A DNA stretch of 64,000 nucleotides from Gammaproteobacteria bacterium (GTDB taxonomy: Bacteria; Pseudomonadota; Gammaproteobacteria; Thiohalobacterales; Thiohalobacteraceae): the NCBI GenBank assembly GCA_018819175.1, contig JAHJQQ010000034.1:12343-76342 (forward strand). The letters are read 5' to 3'. The notes under the pieces were generated by a model that had not been told where the DNA came from, searched no databases, and was given only the letters and a program-made list of their open reading frames with translations. Both the position numbers and the translations under genes were made by a program. Shown piece by piece: positions 15,958 through 26,679 of the stretch. Numbering within the stretch: position 1 is the first letter of the stretch; every line of letters starts with the position of its first letter.

Positions 15958-18900
15958 TAGTCCTCCGTTCCTCTGCCAGCTCGCGTATCGTTGCTAGCAA
16001 TTCGGTTTCCTGGAACGGTTTACCCAGATAACGATCCACGCCGATTTCCATAGCGCGCTTACGATGCTTGTCACCGGTACGTGAAGTTATCATGATGATC
16101 GGAATACCGCGCAACCGGGCTTCATTGCGGATATGTGTGGCCAGCTCGAATCCGTCCATACGCGGCATCTCGATATCCAGCAGCATCATATCCGGGATGT
16201 GTTCCTGCAGTTTCGCCACCGCATCCACACCATCCTTCGCGGTGATAACCTGCATATCATTACGTTCCAGCAGTCGCGTCGTGACTTTACGTACTGTGAT
16301 GGAATCATCAACCACCATGACGGTCATGGTGCGCGACTCCTCGCGTTCGACAATCGGCTCAAGACGATCAATCCCCAGCGCCATACCACCGGAGCGGAGC
16401 AAACCGCCCAGATCAAGAATCAATACCACTCGACCATCACCCAAGATCGTTGCGCCGGATATACCGCGTACCGAGCTGATTTGCGGCCCGACTGACTTCA
16501 CGACCGTTTCACGGCTGCCCAGCAAGGACTCAACCTGCAGTGCCATGCGATGCTCACCGGAACGCACCAGCAATACCGGCAAACGCTTCGGAGCACCTGC
16601 TCCCAGCACCGGCATGCCATGACCCAACATGACACCTAAATTCTGCACCGGATAGCTATTACCCGCATATTCATAACGGGATGTCGTGTCGTTGATGTAG
16701 CCAGCCAGTTCATCCTGATTCAAGCGCGCGATACCCTCAATACCTGTCAGCGGGATCGCATAAATTTCTTCGTGCACCTGCACCAGCAACGCCTGACTGA
16801 TGGCCAACGTAAAGGGCAGGCGGATAGTGAATGTCGTCCCCTGACCCTCAACTGAGTCGATATGCAGTGAGCCGCCCAGTTGCTTCACTTCGCTGTTGAC
16901 GACGTCCATGCCAACACCACGACCCGATATCTGCGACACCTTCTCGGCCGTACTGAAACCGGTTTCCAGTACGAATTGCATGACGTCGTTGTCGTTGATT
17001 TCAGTATCATCCGTAATCAACCCGCGTTCACGGGCCTTGCGTCGGATGGCTGCGATATTCATACCGGCGCCATCATCGGACATTTTGATCACAACTTCTG
17101 AACCATCGCGTGACAGACTGACCTTGATGGTACCGGAGCTGCGCTTACCGGCGGCCTTGCGTTGCTCAGGCGTTTCGATACCATGCGCGAGCGCATTACG
17201 CAGCATGTGCTCAATCGGCGCGATAATGCGATCAATCACGGTACGATCCATTTCGCCTTCCGCGCCTTCCAGTGTCAGCTCTGCACGCTTGCCCAGCTCC
17301 TGACAGGCTTGACGTACGATGCGACGCATACGCGGCGATAATCCAGAGAAAGGCACCATGCGAGTACGCATCAGCCCTTCTTGTAGTTCAGTATTCACAC
17401 GTGCCTGCTGCAGCAATAACGTTTCCGACTCACGCGTGATGTTATCCAGCAAACCTTGAATACTGACCAAGTCGCCGATACCTTCAAGCATTGATCTCGA
17501 AAGCTGTTGCAAATGCGAGTAGCGATCCATCTCCAACGGATCGAAATGCTCATCGCCGCCATCCGCGCCTTCGCGTTCATAGCGGAATAACACTTGAGCT
17601 TCCGTCTCGATTTCGAGCATGCGCAGCTGCTCGCGCAAACGACTGACAGTCTGACCCAACTCTGCCAGATTGAAGCGCGCACTGCCGATCTGCTGCTCCA
17701 CCCGCGAACGATAGATGCTAATTTCGCCAGCAAAATTAACCATGTTATCCAGAAGATCGGCGCGCACACGCACCAATTCCTGCTGCACACGCCCGGTCAG
17801 CTTCGCGTCTTCAAAGGCGGCAACCGCATCAGAATCATCCGCGCGGGCAACTGTCTTGGCAGTCGCCGTTTCCTGTTGAGGCGCATCGGCAACAGCAGAC
17901 GTGACATCGGCAGCTTTAGCTGCTGGCCTATCCTCACCTCGACGCACCGCTTCCAACTGCTCTATCAATGCCGTCGCGGTACGCATCGGGCGTTGTGCGC
18001 GAGCCGCCTCCAACATATGCGACAATCGGTCCTGCGCGACCAGTAGCAAATCGAATAGCGACCGACTTGGTGCGACTAATCCATCGACAACCGCGATAAA
18101 GAGAGACTCCAGGCTATGACTGAGATCACCGATTGCAGTGAGGCTCGCCATGCGCGCACCACCTTTCAAGGTATGCAAGTGGCGCTGTAGTTCGGCCATT
18201 AATGCGGTGTCTTCGGGCGCATTGACCCAGTTATGCAAAGTCGCATCGATAGCGACCATGATTTCGTCGCCTTCTTCCAGGAAGACGTCGAGCAGATCCG
18301 CATCAACCTCGCTGTAATCTATGGATTCCCACTCGCCTTCAGCCACAGCTGCCGGTGGCTCAACACTCTGTTCGGATTCCTCAAATGCTTCAGCGAAGGC
18401 ATCTGACTCAGCAGTCACATCAAGGGAAATCTCTTCAATCTCGTCTACTGGCTCTACAACCACTTCACTGGGTTCTGGGGCAGCCTCTACTTCCTCATTC
18501 ACGCCCGCAATCGCAAACGGATCCGCCAGATCAGTAGCGTCCATATCAATTGCCGCCACTTCGTGGTCGGCTTCAACAAACAGGTCGACATCCGTACCAA
18601 GCATAGACTCCGGTTCAATCTGCTCATCCGACTCTTCAGTATCGCTCGCGAAAGGATCTTCCACATCAGATTCTGTCAGGTCGAATGCCTCGTCCTCAAT
18701 GCCCGATGTCAATTCATCCTCATCATCATCGGAAACGTTGACTGACGGAATATTCTCAACGTTTTCCGTGGTGCGCGGCAACCGCGCTATTGCCTCGACC
18801 AGTTCCACATGCGACGTAGAAGTTTCGCTGGGCGTACACAACTGTGGCAGCAGCTCTTCAATCACCTCTAGTGATTTCGACACCAACACCATACCTTCTT

Positions 18901-21832
18901 CCGGCATGGGAAGCTGATCATTACGCAGAGCCTTGCCATAGCGCTCTATCTCATAAGCGATCTCGGCAATCTCGGAGGCGCCCGCCATGCGGGCACTACC
19001 ATGCAGCGTATGCAGAGCGCGCATCAGTTCTTCGGTAATACGGCATTCCATCCCTTGCACACGACAGTTACCGAGGAAGGAGCGGATGGCTGTAATATGG
19101 TCACGCGACTCATTGCTGAAAATATCGTAGAGCACTGGGTCGAAACTGTCTTCTGAATCGCTCGCAGGTAACTCTTGATCAGCATAACCATCCTGGCCAC
19201 TGGCAAAGGGATCGATGGCGTCTATCCCGGCAGATAATTGAATATCATCCAAGCCCGATTCCAGATCTTCTGCTATATCAATCTCCGCAGAAGCACTCTG
19301 CTCCGCAGGCGCTGATGCACTTACAGATCCGGCATCCAGTTCGCCAAGAGATACGTCTTCGCCGCGGCTTAGTGCATGCGCCATTTCCATCATCGCCTCA
19401 ATGGGCAAACTGGTTGGCGCATTCGAACGGATCTGTTCAATCAACTCTGGAAGTGCTTGAACTGCACGCTCGAGCAGAGCGCACATTGATTCGCTACGCG
19501 GAATCGTTCCGTCGATGTAGCGGTTCAACATACTCTCAAAACCCCAGGCAAATTCACCAATGCGCAAGGCGCCAACCAGGCGGCCACTGCCTTTCAGAGT
19601 ATGGAAAGAACGCCGCATCACGACCAGAGATTCACCATCCTCCTCATTGGCGAGCCAATTTGGCAGGTTTTGACTGATATTGGAAAGTTCTTCATCGGAT
19701 TCCTCCAAAAAGATTTCCAGGATCTCTTCATCAACGTCTTCAGACATCACCATGTGCATGGCGGGGGCCGGTGCTGCGGGTGCGGCTGGCGCACTAGTGA
19801 CTGATACAACCGGCTCTTCAACAGCTTGCTCTGTGAAATCTTCGGCAGTAAAGGCATCCTCTATCCCATCAGCCAAGCCCGCTGAAAAGTCAACAGCCTC
19901 TAGATTGATATCCTGCGATACAATTTCCCCCAGCTCTGCCACGGAGAAGGGATCTTCAGCATCAGGTTCCTGCATATCCATGCCGAACTCCGGCATTGCC
20001 ATTTCGGCTGCATCGTCAAGTGCAGCAAAAGAATCGGTCATCTCCATCGACTGATCTTCTGAATCATCCATGCCCACATCCAGATCAAGGGTCGATCCAG
20101 CAGACTCCATCGGTAGATCAGCATCCTGAGCATTCTCGTCGGCAATTTCGCAACCCAGGCTCAGCAGGCTCTTGGCCGCCACATCCAGAATTGTGCTGCC
20201 AAAGACCCGGCCTTCACGGAGATTTTCGAGATAGTATTCAATGCTGGAAATGGCATCTGCCAGATTATCCAGCGAGGTATCTGGCGGAACCTCGCGATGA
20301 GCCAGCACGCGGTCTGCAACATAGTTACGGACCGCATCAATAAGCCCTGCGGCACGTTGCTCGTTAAGCAACAACAGACCACCCTTGATCTGGTTGAACA
20401 GAGACGGCACTCTCTCAAGCACCGCAAAATCTTCACTGTTCTCCATGAACGCCAGAATGGCGTCCTTGGTCTGCGTGATATCACGGATAGCCTCTTCCGC
20501 CACGACGCCACGCACCTGATTGAATTCTGCATCCGGCATCGAAACACCACCGGCTTGCTCAGTTGCTTCCTGTTCCTGTGCAGGCGTGACGCCCTGCGCC
20601 ATACCTTCCAGAGAGGACTCGACATAGAGCAGCGCACTGGCGATATCCATTAACGCATTTTCATCCGGCTGACGGCGGCCAGCCACGATATCAATAGCTG
20701 CCTGCGCCTGGTTCTGCGCTACTTTTCGCAAGGCGCCTAAACCGAGCATGCCCAGAGTATCTGCCACGCGACTGAGCGTGTCCGCTGCTGGCTGCAAGTC
20801 TGCCACTGCCTTGCGACCACCGCGCAGGAACAAATCCAGTGAGTCTTTAACCCGTGCGAGGTCTTCCTTGATAGCTACAGAAACCGTGCGCATTAGCTCA
20901 GCATTGTGCCCAGACATACTGTCCTGTGCCTGCTCTAATTCTGCCTCATCCGGCAGCAGCGAGCTGAGACGATAGGTCTGCTTAATCAGACTTACCGGCT
21001 CACCACCGTCCTTCGCACGCGCCACATAGAACAGCAGATTCTTCAACAAATCATTCGGTGGATTAACTGTCAGCGCATCCTCACCTTCATCCATCAGACG
21101 CTTGATTTGCCGATCCACCTGACCCAGCAACAGCTTTGTCGCCATACTGGTATCCAACCAATCCTTGCGCAAGGCGACTACCATGCCACCCGCGATCCAC
21201 CAGAAGCGTTGGGCTGTATCGCGAGCACAGGCCGCTTGTACTTGCGCAAGCGCATCTTCCAAACGACCAAGGTTGGCTACAGCATCCTTCCCACGGAACC
21301 AGCCAAGCAATGCCAACTGATAAGTATGGCGTTGCTTGCGGACTGACGTCTGTAAATCCTCACCACTGTGCGAAAGTAAAGCTTCGGCAGGGATGGCTGC
21401 GCCCAGATCAGGTGAAAACAATGAATTCTCTGAAAGTAGTTTCTGACCACGGATGGCACGCAGATCATTCAGCAGCGGCAACAGCACCAGCGGCATATCT
21501 CGGCCGCCAGAGACCAGTCGCTCGAGATAATCCGGCAACTGCAGAACAGCGCGCATGATCAGCTCATAGGCTTCCTGCTTTTGACCGACCGTGCCTGCCA
21601 ATAGTGCATCGACTACCTGCTCCATCTCCTCGGCCAGCAGCGCTGCCCCATAAAGCTCGACCATCTGCAAAGTTCCGTGCACCTGATGCAGATGCACTGC
21701 ACAGAACTTCAGCTGGGATTCATCCGTAGGATTTTCGACATACGACTCAAGCGCCTGCCTCGCCTGCTTGAGCGTAGCGTCGAGTTCCTGCTTGACCCAT
21801 TTGACAGTGCTGTAATCAATTGCTTCGTTCAT
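15950..21832 (-). CDS. chpA: Hybrid multi-HPt chemotaxis kinase ChpA/PilL
   Basis: This 1960-residue histidine kinase drives type IV pilus twitching and surface responses. Three canonical histidine phosphotransfer sites are seen: H744 (FHTLKGSGR), H941 (HTLHGSAR) and H1220 (HTLKGGAR). An N-terminal HPt-like helix has H49 in HQVHG without the usual lysine, and another near 480 reads FNQIKGG, with Asn in the histidine position. Acidic Ser/Glu/Asp linkers separate them. The kinase core has N1546 in the N-box (MLRNALAHGIE) and DDGAGM, then a CheW domain, then a receiver with D1886 (LLDIEMPR). This matches the layout of P. aeruginosa ChpA, somewhat shorter. It should phosphorylate PilG and PilH. 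Confidence 0.93.
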   Translation of the reverse strand: MNEAIDYSTVKWVKQELDATLKQARQALESYVENPTDESQLKFCAVHLHQVHGTLQMVELYGAALLAEEMEQVVDALLAGTVGQKQEAYELIMRAVLQLPDYLERLVSGGRDMPLVLLPLLNDLRAIRGQKLLSENSLFSPDLGAAIPAEALLSHSGEDLQTSVRKQRHTYQLALLGWFRGKDAVANLGRLEDALAQVQAACARDTAQRFWWIAGGMVVALRKDWLDTSMATKLLLGQVDRQIKRLMDEGEDALTVNPPNDLLKNLLFYVARAKDGGEPVSLIKQTYRLSSLLPDEAELEQAQDSMSGHNAELMRTVSVAIKEDLARVKDSLDLFLRGGRKAVADLQPAADTLSRVADTLGMLGLGALRKVAQNQAQAAIDIVAGRRQPDENALMDIASALLYVESSLEGMAQGVTPAQEQEATEQAGGVSMPDAEFNQVRGVVAEEAIRDITQTKDAILAFMENSEDFAVLERVPSLFNQIKGGLLLLNEQRAAGLIDAVRNYVADRVLAHREVPPDTSLDNLADAISSIEYYLENLREGRVFGSTILDVAAKSLLSLGCEIADENAQDADLPMESAGSTLDLDVGMDDSEDQSMEMTDSFAALDDAAEMAMPEFGMDMQEPDAEDPFSVAELGEIVSQDINLEAVDFSAGLADGIEDAFTAEDFTEQAVEEPVVSVTSAPAAPAAPAPAMHMVMSEDVDEEILEIFLEESDEELSNISQNLPNWLANEEDGESLVVMRRSFHTLKGSGRLVGALRIGEFAWGFESMLNRYIDGTIPRSESMCALLERAVQALPELIEQIRSNAPTSLPIEAMMEMAHALSRGEDVSLGELDAGSVSASAPAEQSASAEIDIAEDLESGLDDIQLSAGIDAIDPFASGQDGYADQELPASDSEDSFDPVLYDIFSNESRDHITAIRSFLGNCRVQGMECRITEELMRALHTLHGSARMAGASEIAEIAYEIERYGKALRNDQLPMPEEGMVLVSKSLEVIEELLPQLCTPSETSTSHVELVEAIARLPRTTENVENIPSVNVSDDDEDELTSGIEDEAFDLTESDVEDPFASDTEESDEQIEPESMLGTDVDLFVEADHEVAAIDMDATDLADPFAIAGVNEEVEAAPEPSEVVVEPVDEIEEISLDVTAESDAFAEAFEESEQSVEPPAAVAEGEWESIDYSEVDADLLDVFLEEGDEIMVAIDATLHNWVNAPEDTALMAELQRHLHTLKGGARMASLTAIGDLSHSLESLFIAVVDGLVAPSRSLFDLLLVAQDRLSHMLEAARAQRPMRTATALIEQLEAVRRGEDRPAAKAADVTSAVADAPQQETATAKTVARADDSDAVAAFEDAKLTGRVQQELVRVRADLLDNMVNFAGEISIYRSRVEQQIGSARFNLAELGQTVSRLREQLRMLEIETEAQVLFRYEREGADGGDEHFDPLEMDRYSHLQQLSRSMLEGIGDLVSIQGLLDNITRESETLLLQQARVNTELQEGLMRTRMVPFSGLSPRMRRIVRQACQELGKRAELTLEGAEGEMDRTVIDRIIAPIEHMLRNALAHGIETPEQRKAAGKRSSGTIKVSLSRDGSEVVIKMSDDGAGMNIAAIRRKARERGLITDDTEINDNDVMQFVLETGFSTAEKVSQISGRGVGMDVVNSEVKQLGGSLHIDSVEGQGTTFTIRLPFTLAISQALLVQVHEEIYAIPLTGIEGIARLNQDELAGYINDTTSRYEYAGNSYPVQNLGVMLGHGMPVLGAGAPKRLPVLLVRSGEHRMALQVESLLGSRETVVKSVGPQISSVRGISGATILGDGRVVLILDLGGLLRSGGMALGIDRLEPIVEREESRTMTVMVVDDSITVRKVTTRLLERNDMQVITAKDGVDAVAKLQEHIPDMMLLDIEMPRMDGFELATHIRNEARLRGIPIIMITSRTGDKHRKRAMEIGVDRYLGKPFQETELLATIRELAEERRTNG

Positions 21833-21841
21833 TATGATCCC

Positions 21842-22741
21842 TTATGCGCTGGCCATGACGGCCGCCTGGCGTTGATAGGCCAAGGTTCCCTCAAATCGAA
21901 CCCGCGTAAACTCTGGATGCGCCCAACTGGGCAGATCGCCTGGCCCCAGCACCAGAACTCCACCCGGTGTGAGACGCGTAACCAATGTTTCGATAATCTG
22001 CAGTCTGCGGAACCGCGGGAAATAGATCAGCATATTCTGGCAATAGATCAGATCCACATTGCGGAGCGGAAAACTGTCAACATGCAGCGCGTTCAGCTGA
22101 GCGAAACAGATACGGCGGCGTAGAGCATCTGCCATTTGCACCTGCCCGTCGCCCAACTCAATGCAGAACTTCTCACGCAGAGATTTAGATACACCGCGCA
22201 TGCGCCGTTCGCCATAAATACCCAAGCGTGCCGTCTGCAATGAGGGTTGACTGATATCGGTCGCTGTTATTCCATACCGACGACCATCACCCAGTTCATC
22301 AAAATACTGCTGCGTTACCATCGCCAGCGTGTAGGGCTCCTCGCCGGTTGCGCAGCCGAGGCTCCAGACCTGGAAGCCGCGTGAAACATCCGTATTCCTG
22401 TCAACAAACCCTGGCAGGATCGTCTGCGTCAACAACTGCAGCGACGGTGCATGGCGGAAAAACGAAGTCTCATGAACGGTCAGGCGATCAATAAGTTGTG
22501 ACCATTCCTGTGACCATGCCTGGTCTCGGCTTAATAGCCTGTAATAGCTATCGTAATCATCAAGGCCGATATCCAGCATCCGTGCTTTAAGGCCAGTCAT
22601 CAGAAAAGCCTTGCGCTCCGGCAGTATCACAACCCCCGTCCGTTCCTCGACTAGATCTAACCACGCTTGTACATGCCCATCATCTAGATCCGGCAATCGA
22701 CCTGTCATAACGCCCCAATCTGCTTGTTTGGCTAGGTGCAT
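21842..22741 (-). CDS. pilK: CheR-type methyltransferase PilK
   Basis: It uses S-adenosylmethionine to methylate glutamates of the chemoreceptor PilJ. The 299 residues have the CheR N-terminal helical domain, then LTVHETSFFR, the SAM motif SLGCATGEEPYTLAM, ATDIS, and the NVDLIYCQNMLIYF segment. It lies 38 bp after pilJ and 9 bp before chpA, the gene order of the Pil-Chp operon. Confidence 0.9.
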   Translation of the reverse strand: MHLAKQADWGVMTGRLPDLDDGHVQAWLDLVEERTGVVILPERKAFLMTGLKARMLDIGLDDYDSYYRLLSRDQAWSQEWSQLIDRLTVHETSFFRHAPSLQLLTQTILPGFVDRNTDVSRGFQVWSLGCATGEEPYTLAMVTQQYFDELGDGRRYGITATDISQPSLQTARLGIYGERRMRGVSKSLREKFCIELGDGQVQMADALRRRICFAQLNALHVDSFPLRNVDLIYCQNMLIYFPRFRRLQIIETLVTRLTPGGVLVLGPGDLPSWAHPEFTRVRFEGTLAYQRQAAVMASA

Positions 22742-22779
22742 AACTGCTTATATCCAGTCTATTGGAATTAGCTCACCTA

Positions 22780-24801
22780 TTACTCCGGCAGCTTGAAGCC
22801 TGCTACGGACCGACGCAGATCGTTCGCCAACTCGGTCAAATTACCAATCGACGCCGCTGTCTCATTGGTACCCGCGTTGGACTGGGTCGTGATCTCCTGA
22901 ATAACGTTCATGGTATTGGAAATCTCACCAGCCGCCTTGGACTGTTGGCCAGCGGACGACGAGATGTTCTCAATCAGTTCCGCAAGATGCGCAGACACCT
23001 TCACGATCTCTTCGAGAGAATCACCGGCATCCTCAGCAAGGCGCGCTCCGTTCACAACACCCGCGGTACTCGACTCCATGGAGATGACCGCTTCATTGGT
23101 GTCGGTTTGAATGGTCTTCACCAGCGCTTCAATCTGCTTGGTCGCATTCGATGAACGTTCAGCAAGACGCTGCACTTCGTCGGCAACCACCGCGAAACCG
23201 CGACCTGCTTCACCGGCCATGGCCGCCTGAATGGCTGCATTCAAAGCCAGAATGTTGGTCTGCTCGGCAATGTCGTTAATCAGCTCAACGATGTCACCGA
23301 TTTCCTGTGAAGATTCGCCCAGACGTTTAATACGTTTCGATGTTTCCTGGATTTGCTCGCGAATGGAATCCATACCTTCGATGGTGCGGCGCACAGCCTT
23401 ACCACCCTTGTTGGCGAATTCCACTGACTTCTGCGCCACTGCCGCGGACTCTTTTGCGTTCTGCGACACTTCGCCGATGGACACCGCCATTTCATTAACA
23501 GCGGTACTCGCTGACGTGATCTCTGCCGCCTGATGCTCACTGGCTTCAGCCAGTTTGATGGCGGTCGACCGGGTCTGCTCTGCGGAACTGGACACCTGCT
23601 CGGATGTGGTGTTAATGGTCTCGACCACGTCGCGCAAAGCGTCGATAGTAAAGTTAACCGAGTCCGAAATGGCGCCGGTGATATCTTCGGTAACCGTGGC
23701 ATATTGGGTCAGATCGCCGTCAGCCAAGTTACCCATCTCGTCCAGCAGGCGCAAAATAGCTGCCTGGTTACGTTTATTAACCGATTCAGCCGCTTCACGA
23801 CGAATGTCAGCATCACGTTTCAAGGCGATACCTAACAACACCAAGAACGCTAAAGCTATGCCACCGAACATGTAAGCGATTTCATTCTTGACGAAGCGCT
23901 GTTCGGGGCCGCGTGCGTAAGCATTCTGCAAAGCCAGGCTTGATGCGAACAGATCATCAGACATGCGCGCAGCACTGGATGCCGCCGCCTGCACACCGAG
24001 CAATTCCTCGGAGTTATCCAGCATCTCGCCGACATAATCGCTCACTGAACTGAACAGCATCGCGATCTCACGCAGTTTTGCCTGGCCTTCCGAGTCTTTA
24101 ATCGCTTCGATGGTGTCACCACCACGGATCTGTGCTTCCAGAACCTCACCGAACTCGGTGGTGTCTGCCGCGAATTGTTCCGTTGCAGCAGCGGCATCTT
24201 CACCCGCTAGCACCTTGTTCAAATTGTTTACGATGCGTTGAGACAACATCATCTGACGACTGGCAATGCGCACCTGTTCCTGACCGGCGCCTTTCTTAAC
24301 CAGGGTTTCCACCACGGCCTCATAGTGAGTCAGAAGTTGTGGCATGAACTCGTTAATGACCGATGCAGTCTCCTTGACCGACAACACCAGCTGCTTGCCA
24401 TTCAATACTGTGTTAACGGTCTCGCTGAATTCGCCCCACTTGGCATCGGTATCCGCCAAGGCTTCTTCAGCCTCGCCCTTGGTCGGTGGCAATCCGGTCG
24501 CGACGTTTCCGCTGCGTAGATAGCTCTGAGTCTGTCCGAAACGATCGCGGTACTTAACAACCTGGTCAAACGCATCGGGATTACCGCTGGATGCTTCCAA
24601 CGCGTATTTCGCGATACGCTGCGACAGAACTTGCTGCTCGCTTGCATAGCCCGTGTATTCTTTGTCAAATCCTGCGAGACGACCCATGTACCAAAACACC
24701 AAGAACATGATGCCGATTGACACCAACAATCCGCCGATTAGAAAACCGACGCTCTTGCTGGCACCTCGTTTGACGGAAGCTTCGTTCGCTGTGCTCATCA
24801 C
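22780..24801 (-). CDS. pilJ: Pilus methyl-accepting chemotaxis protein PilJ
   Basis: PilJ is the inner-membrane chemoreceptor that controls ChpA. The 673 residues contain TM1 at about 19-39, a periplasmic region of two PilJ-type four-helix modules (repeated QxLSQRIAK- and MMLSQRIVN-like segments), TM2 at about 307-329, a linker, and a long coiled-coil signalling domain. The hairpin tip reads EQTNILALNAAIQAAMAGE followed by GRGFAVVADEVQRLAERS, the CheW/CheA contact. Position between pilI and pilK fits. Confidence 0.94.
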   Translation of the reverse strand: MMSTANEASVKRGASKSVGFLIGGLLVSIGIMFLVFWYMGRLAGFDKEYTGYASEQQVLSQRIAKYALEASSGNPDAFDQVVKYRDRFGQTQSYLRSGNVATGLPPTKGEAEEALADTDAKWGEFSETVNTVLNGKQLVLSVKETASVINEFMPQLLTHYEAVVETLVKKGAGQEQVRIASRQMMLSQRIVNNLNKVLAGEDAAAATEQFAADTTEFGEVLEAQIRGGDTIEAIKDSEGQAKLREIAMLFSSVSDYVGEMLDNSEELLGVQAAASSAARMSDDLFASSLALQNAYARGPEQRFVKNEIAYMFGGIALAFLVLLGIALKRDADIRREAAESVNKRNQAAILRLLDEMGNLADGDLTQYATVTEDITGAISDSVNFTIDALRDVVETINTTSEQVSSSAEQTRSTAIKLAEASEHQAAEITSASTAVNEMAVSIGEVSQNAKESAAVAQKSVEFANKGGKAVRRTIEGMDSIREQIQETSKRIKRLGESSQEIGDIVELINDIAEQTNILALNAAIQAAMAGEAGRGFAVVADEVQRLAERSSNATKQIEALVKTIQTDTNEAVISMESSTAGVVNGARLAEDAGDSLEEIVKVSAHLAELIENISSSAGQQSKAAGEISNTMNVIQEITTQSNAGTNETAASIGNLTELANDLRRSVAGFKLPE

Positions 24802-24902
24802 TCTGTCTCCTGACCCTTAATTGACTTCCAAAATCATTATGCAAATAGCCGGTCTGACTTACCCTGTCACCCAACTCTGTTTACAACCACCAGGCCACCC
24901 AT

Positions 24903-25448
24903 TCAGATGGCTGCTTGTAGAAACTGCGGCGTTTCCGCCAGTTGGCGCATGCTGAACACGCCCCAGTTGTCGTCACCCACTTGAAATCCGAAGTGCAAAA
25001 ACGGCGCCAATGCGGGGTCCGCGTTGGGCACTTGGTCTGTACGCTGTTCGGGCATGAAGTGCTTCAAACCAAGCACTTCATCAACGACCAGCCCGGAAAA
25101 TACACCCTTGTGGTTTACCACCAGGACACGGCTCTTGCGGTTAGGTACGCAGCTTTGACCGTTCAAGTAACCTTGCAGATCCATGATCGGCAGCAGATTA
25201 CCGCGGACGTTAGCGATGCCTCGCACCCAGTCTTTTGATCCTGGTACCTTGGACATGCCCGGATAGGTAAGAATTTCGACCACGTGATCAAGCGGCGCGA
25301 CGAGTCGCAGCCCCCCTAGGCGGAAGCCAATCCCCATCCAATCCTCTTTGATCTCGATCTGTAGCGGCAGCTCATGAGCATGCTCGCGGCATAACGCCTC
25401 GAGCTTGCGTAACACTTCCATGGGCGCGCTGTTTTTTGGTTGTGACAT
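24903..25448 (-). CDS. pilI: CheW-type adaptor PilI
   Basis: PilI couples PilJ to the ChpA kinase. It is a single CheW domain of 181 residues, with GIGFRLGGLRLVAPLDHVVE at the start of the fold and WVRGIANVRGNLLPIMDLQG at the central signature. An upstream AGGGAGA ribosome site is visible. It lies 40 bp after pilH in the operon. The domain call is sure; the name rests on gene order. Confidence 0.9.
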   Translation of the reverse strand: MSQPKNSAPMEVLRKLEALCREHAHELPLQIEIKEDWMGIGFRLGGLRLVAPLDHVVEILTYPGMSKVPGSKDWVRGIANVRGNLLPIMDLQGYLNGQSCVPNRKSRVLVVNHKGVFSGLVVDEVLGLKHFMPEQRTDQVPNADPALAPFLHFGFQVGDDNWGVFSMRQLAETPQFLQAAI

Positions 25449-25488
25449 ATCGCAGATCTCCCTGGCGGTATCGAATTACTATTCCGCT

Positions 25489-25854
25489 TTAACCGCCGAG
25501 TGCGCTCTTGATCTTGACGACCAGATCGCCTTCAACAACCGGCTTGGTGATATAGTCCTTGGCACCCTGGCGCATACCCCAGACGCGATCAGTTTCCTGA
25601 TCCTTGGTGGTGCAGATGATCACAGGAATTGCCGCAGTCTCCGCTCCCTTCGTCAACTGGCGAGTCGCCTGAAAGCCATTCAAGCCAGGCATAACTACAT
25701 CCATTAACACCAGGTCTGGCTTTTCAGCCTTCGCCACTTCTACGCCTTCCTCGCCACTGGTAGCGGTCAAGGTTTCATACCCGTTCTTCTCCAGCATGCT
25801 TTTGAGTACATGCATTTCGGTCGGGGAATCATCAACAATCAAAATACGAGTCAT
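25489..25854 (-). CDS. pilH: CheY-like response regulator PilH
   Basis: A stand-alone receiver of 121 residues: acidic pocket D8/D9 (LIVDDSP), phospho-acceptor D52 (VLMDVVMPG), T near 80 (IICTTKD) and the conserved lysine in DYITKPV. In Pseudomonas PilH acts with PilG to set pilus retraction versus extension and cAMP levels. It is the second gene of the operon. Confidence 0.92.
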   Translation of the reverse strand: MTRILIVDDSPTEMHVLKSMLEKNGYETLTATSGEEGVEVAKAEKPDLVLMDVVMPGLNGFQATRQLTKGAETAAIPVIICTTKDQETDRVWGMRQGAKDYITKPVVEGDLVVKIKSALGG

Positions 25855-26005
25855 AGGTCGCCTCCTTCAGGCTGACATTGCACTTGGGGTGCAGACAGCA
25901 CCACGTTATCGCCCGACAATCGGGAAAATTCACGTGTATTACACTTTATCCAAACCGGCCAACACGGCCTGTCCCTAGATCTATGGTCAATGCAGTCAAA
26001 AAACT

Positions 26006-26458
26006 TCAACCGCGTTGCACATGGCGCTTGATCGCGCCCAGCAATTCCTCTTTAGCAAAGGGCTTGGTCAGATACTGCTCCGAGCCCACGATCCGTCCGC
26101 GTGCACGATCAAACAATCCATCCTTCGATGACAGCATGATAACCGGCGTGTTTTTGAAAGATTGGTTGTGTTTGATCAGGGCACAGGTCTGATAGCCGTC
26201 GAGTCGCGGCATCATGATGTCTACAAAGATGATATCAGGGCGGTGGTCGGCGATCTTCGCCAAGGCCTCAAATCCATCTGTAGCGGTGAACACCTCACAG
26301 CCCGCCTTTTTCAACAGCGTCTCGGCGGTACGACGAATGGTCTTGGAGTCGTCAATCACCATCACCTTCAGGCCGGCGACTCCGTCATCATTCTGACTCG
26401 CTTCCACAGTATCTTCTGCTAGTGGCATATCCGCTTCCGAAGATAAAATATTTTGCAT
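26006..26458 (-). CDS. pilG: CheY-like response regulator PilG
   Basis: A single receiver domain of 150 residues with a 28-residue acidic N-terminal tail. It has D36/D37 (VIDDSKT), phospho-acceptor D80 (IIFVDIMMPRLDGY), S near 110 (IMLSSKD) and K in QYLTKPF. In Pseudomonas PilG promotes pilus extension. It heads the minus-strand Pil-Chp operon and is divergent from gshA; the 151-bp gap to pilH is the largest inside the operon. An ATG at residue 11 is an alternative start. Confidence 0.92.
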   Translation of the reverse strand: MQNILSSEADMPLAEDTVEASQNDDGVAGLKVMVIDDSKTIRRTAETLLKKAGCEVFTATDGFEALAKIADHRPDIIFVDIMMPRLDGYQTCALIKHNQSFKNTPVIMLSSKDGLFDRARGRIVGSEQYLTKPFAKEELLGAIKRHVQRG

Positions 26459-26679
26459 ATCGGCAAGTTATCTCTTACTGTTAGCACAGTCACCAGGTCG
26501 ATTCCATAACCTCTTATGCGCCAATTTTTTTACGTCTTTAAAGCTCGGGTGATTCCATTCCCCGCGCGACTCTTGCCGGCAACCCTCCGGCTGCCAAAGG
26601 GTTAGCCTCAACTAACCTATTTACTTTAGTATGGGCAGCAACCCCGTTCCTTCTTAGCGTCTTACACACAGCAAACTTT

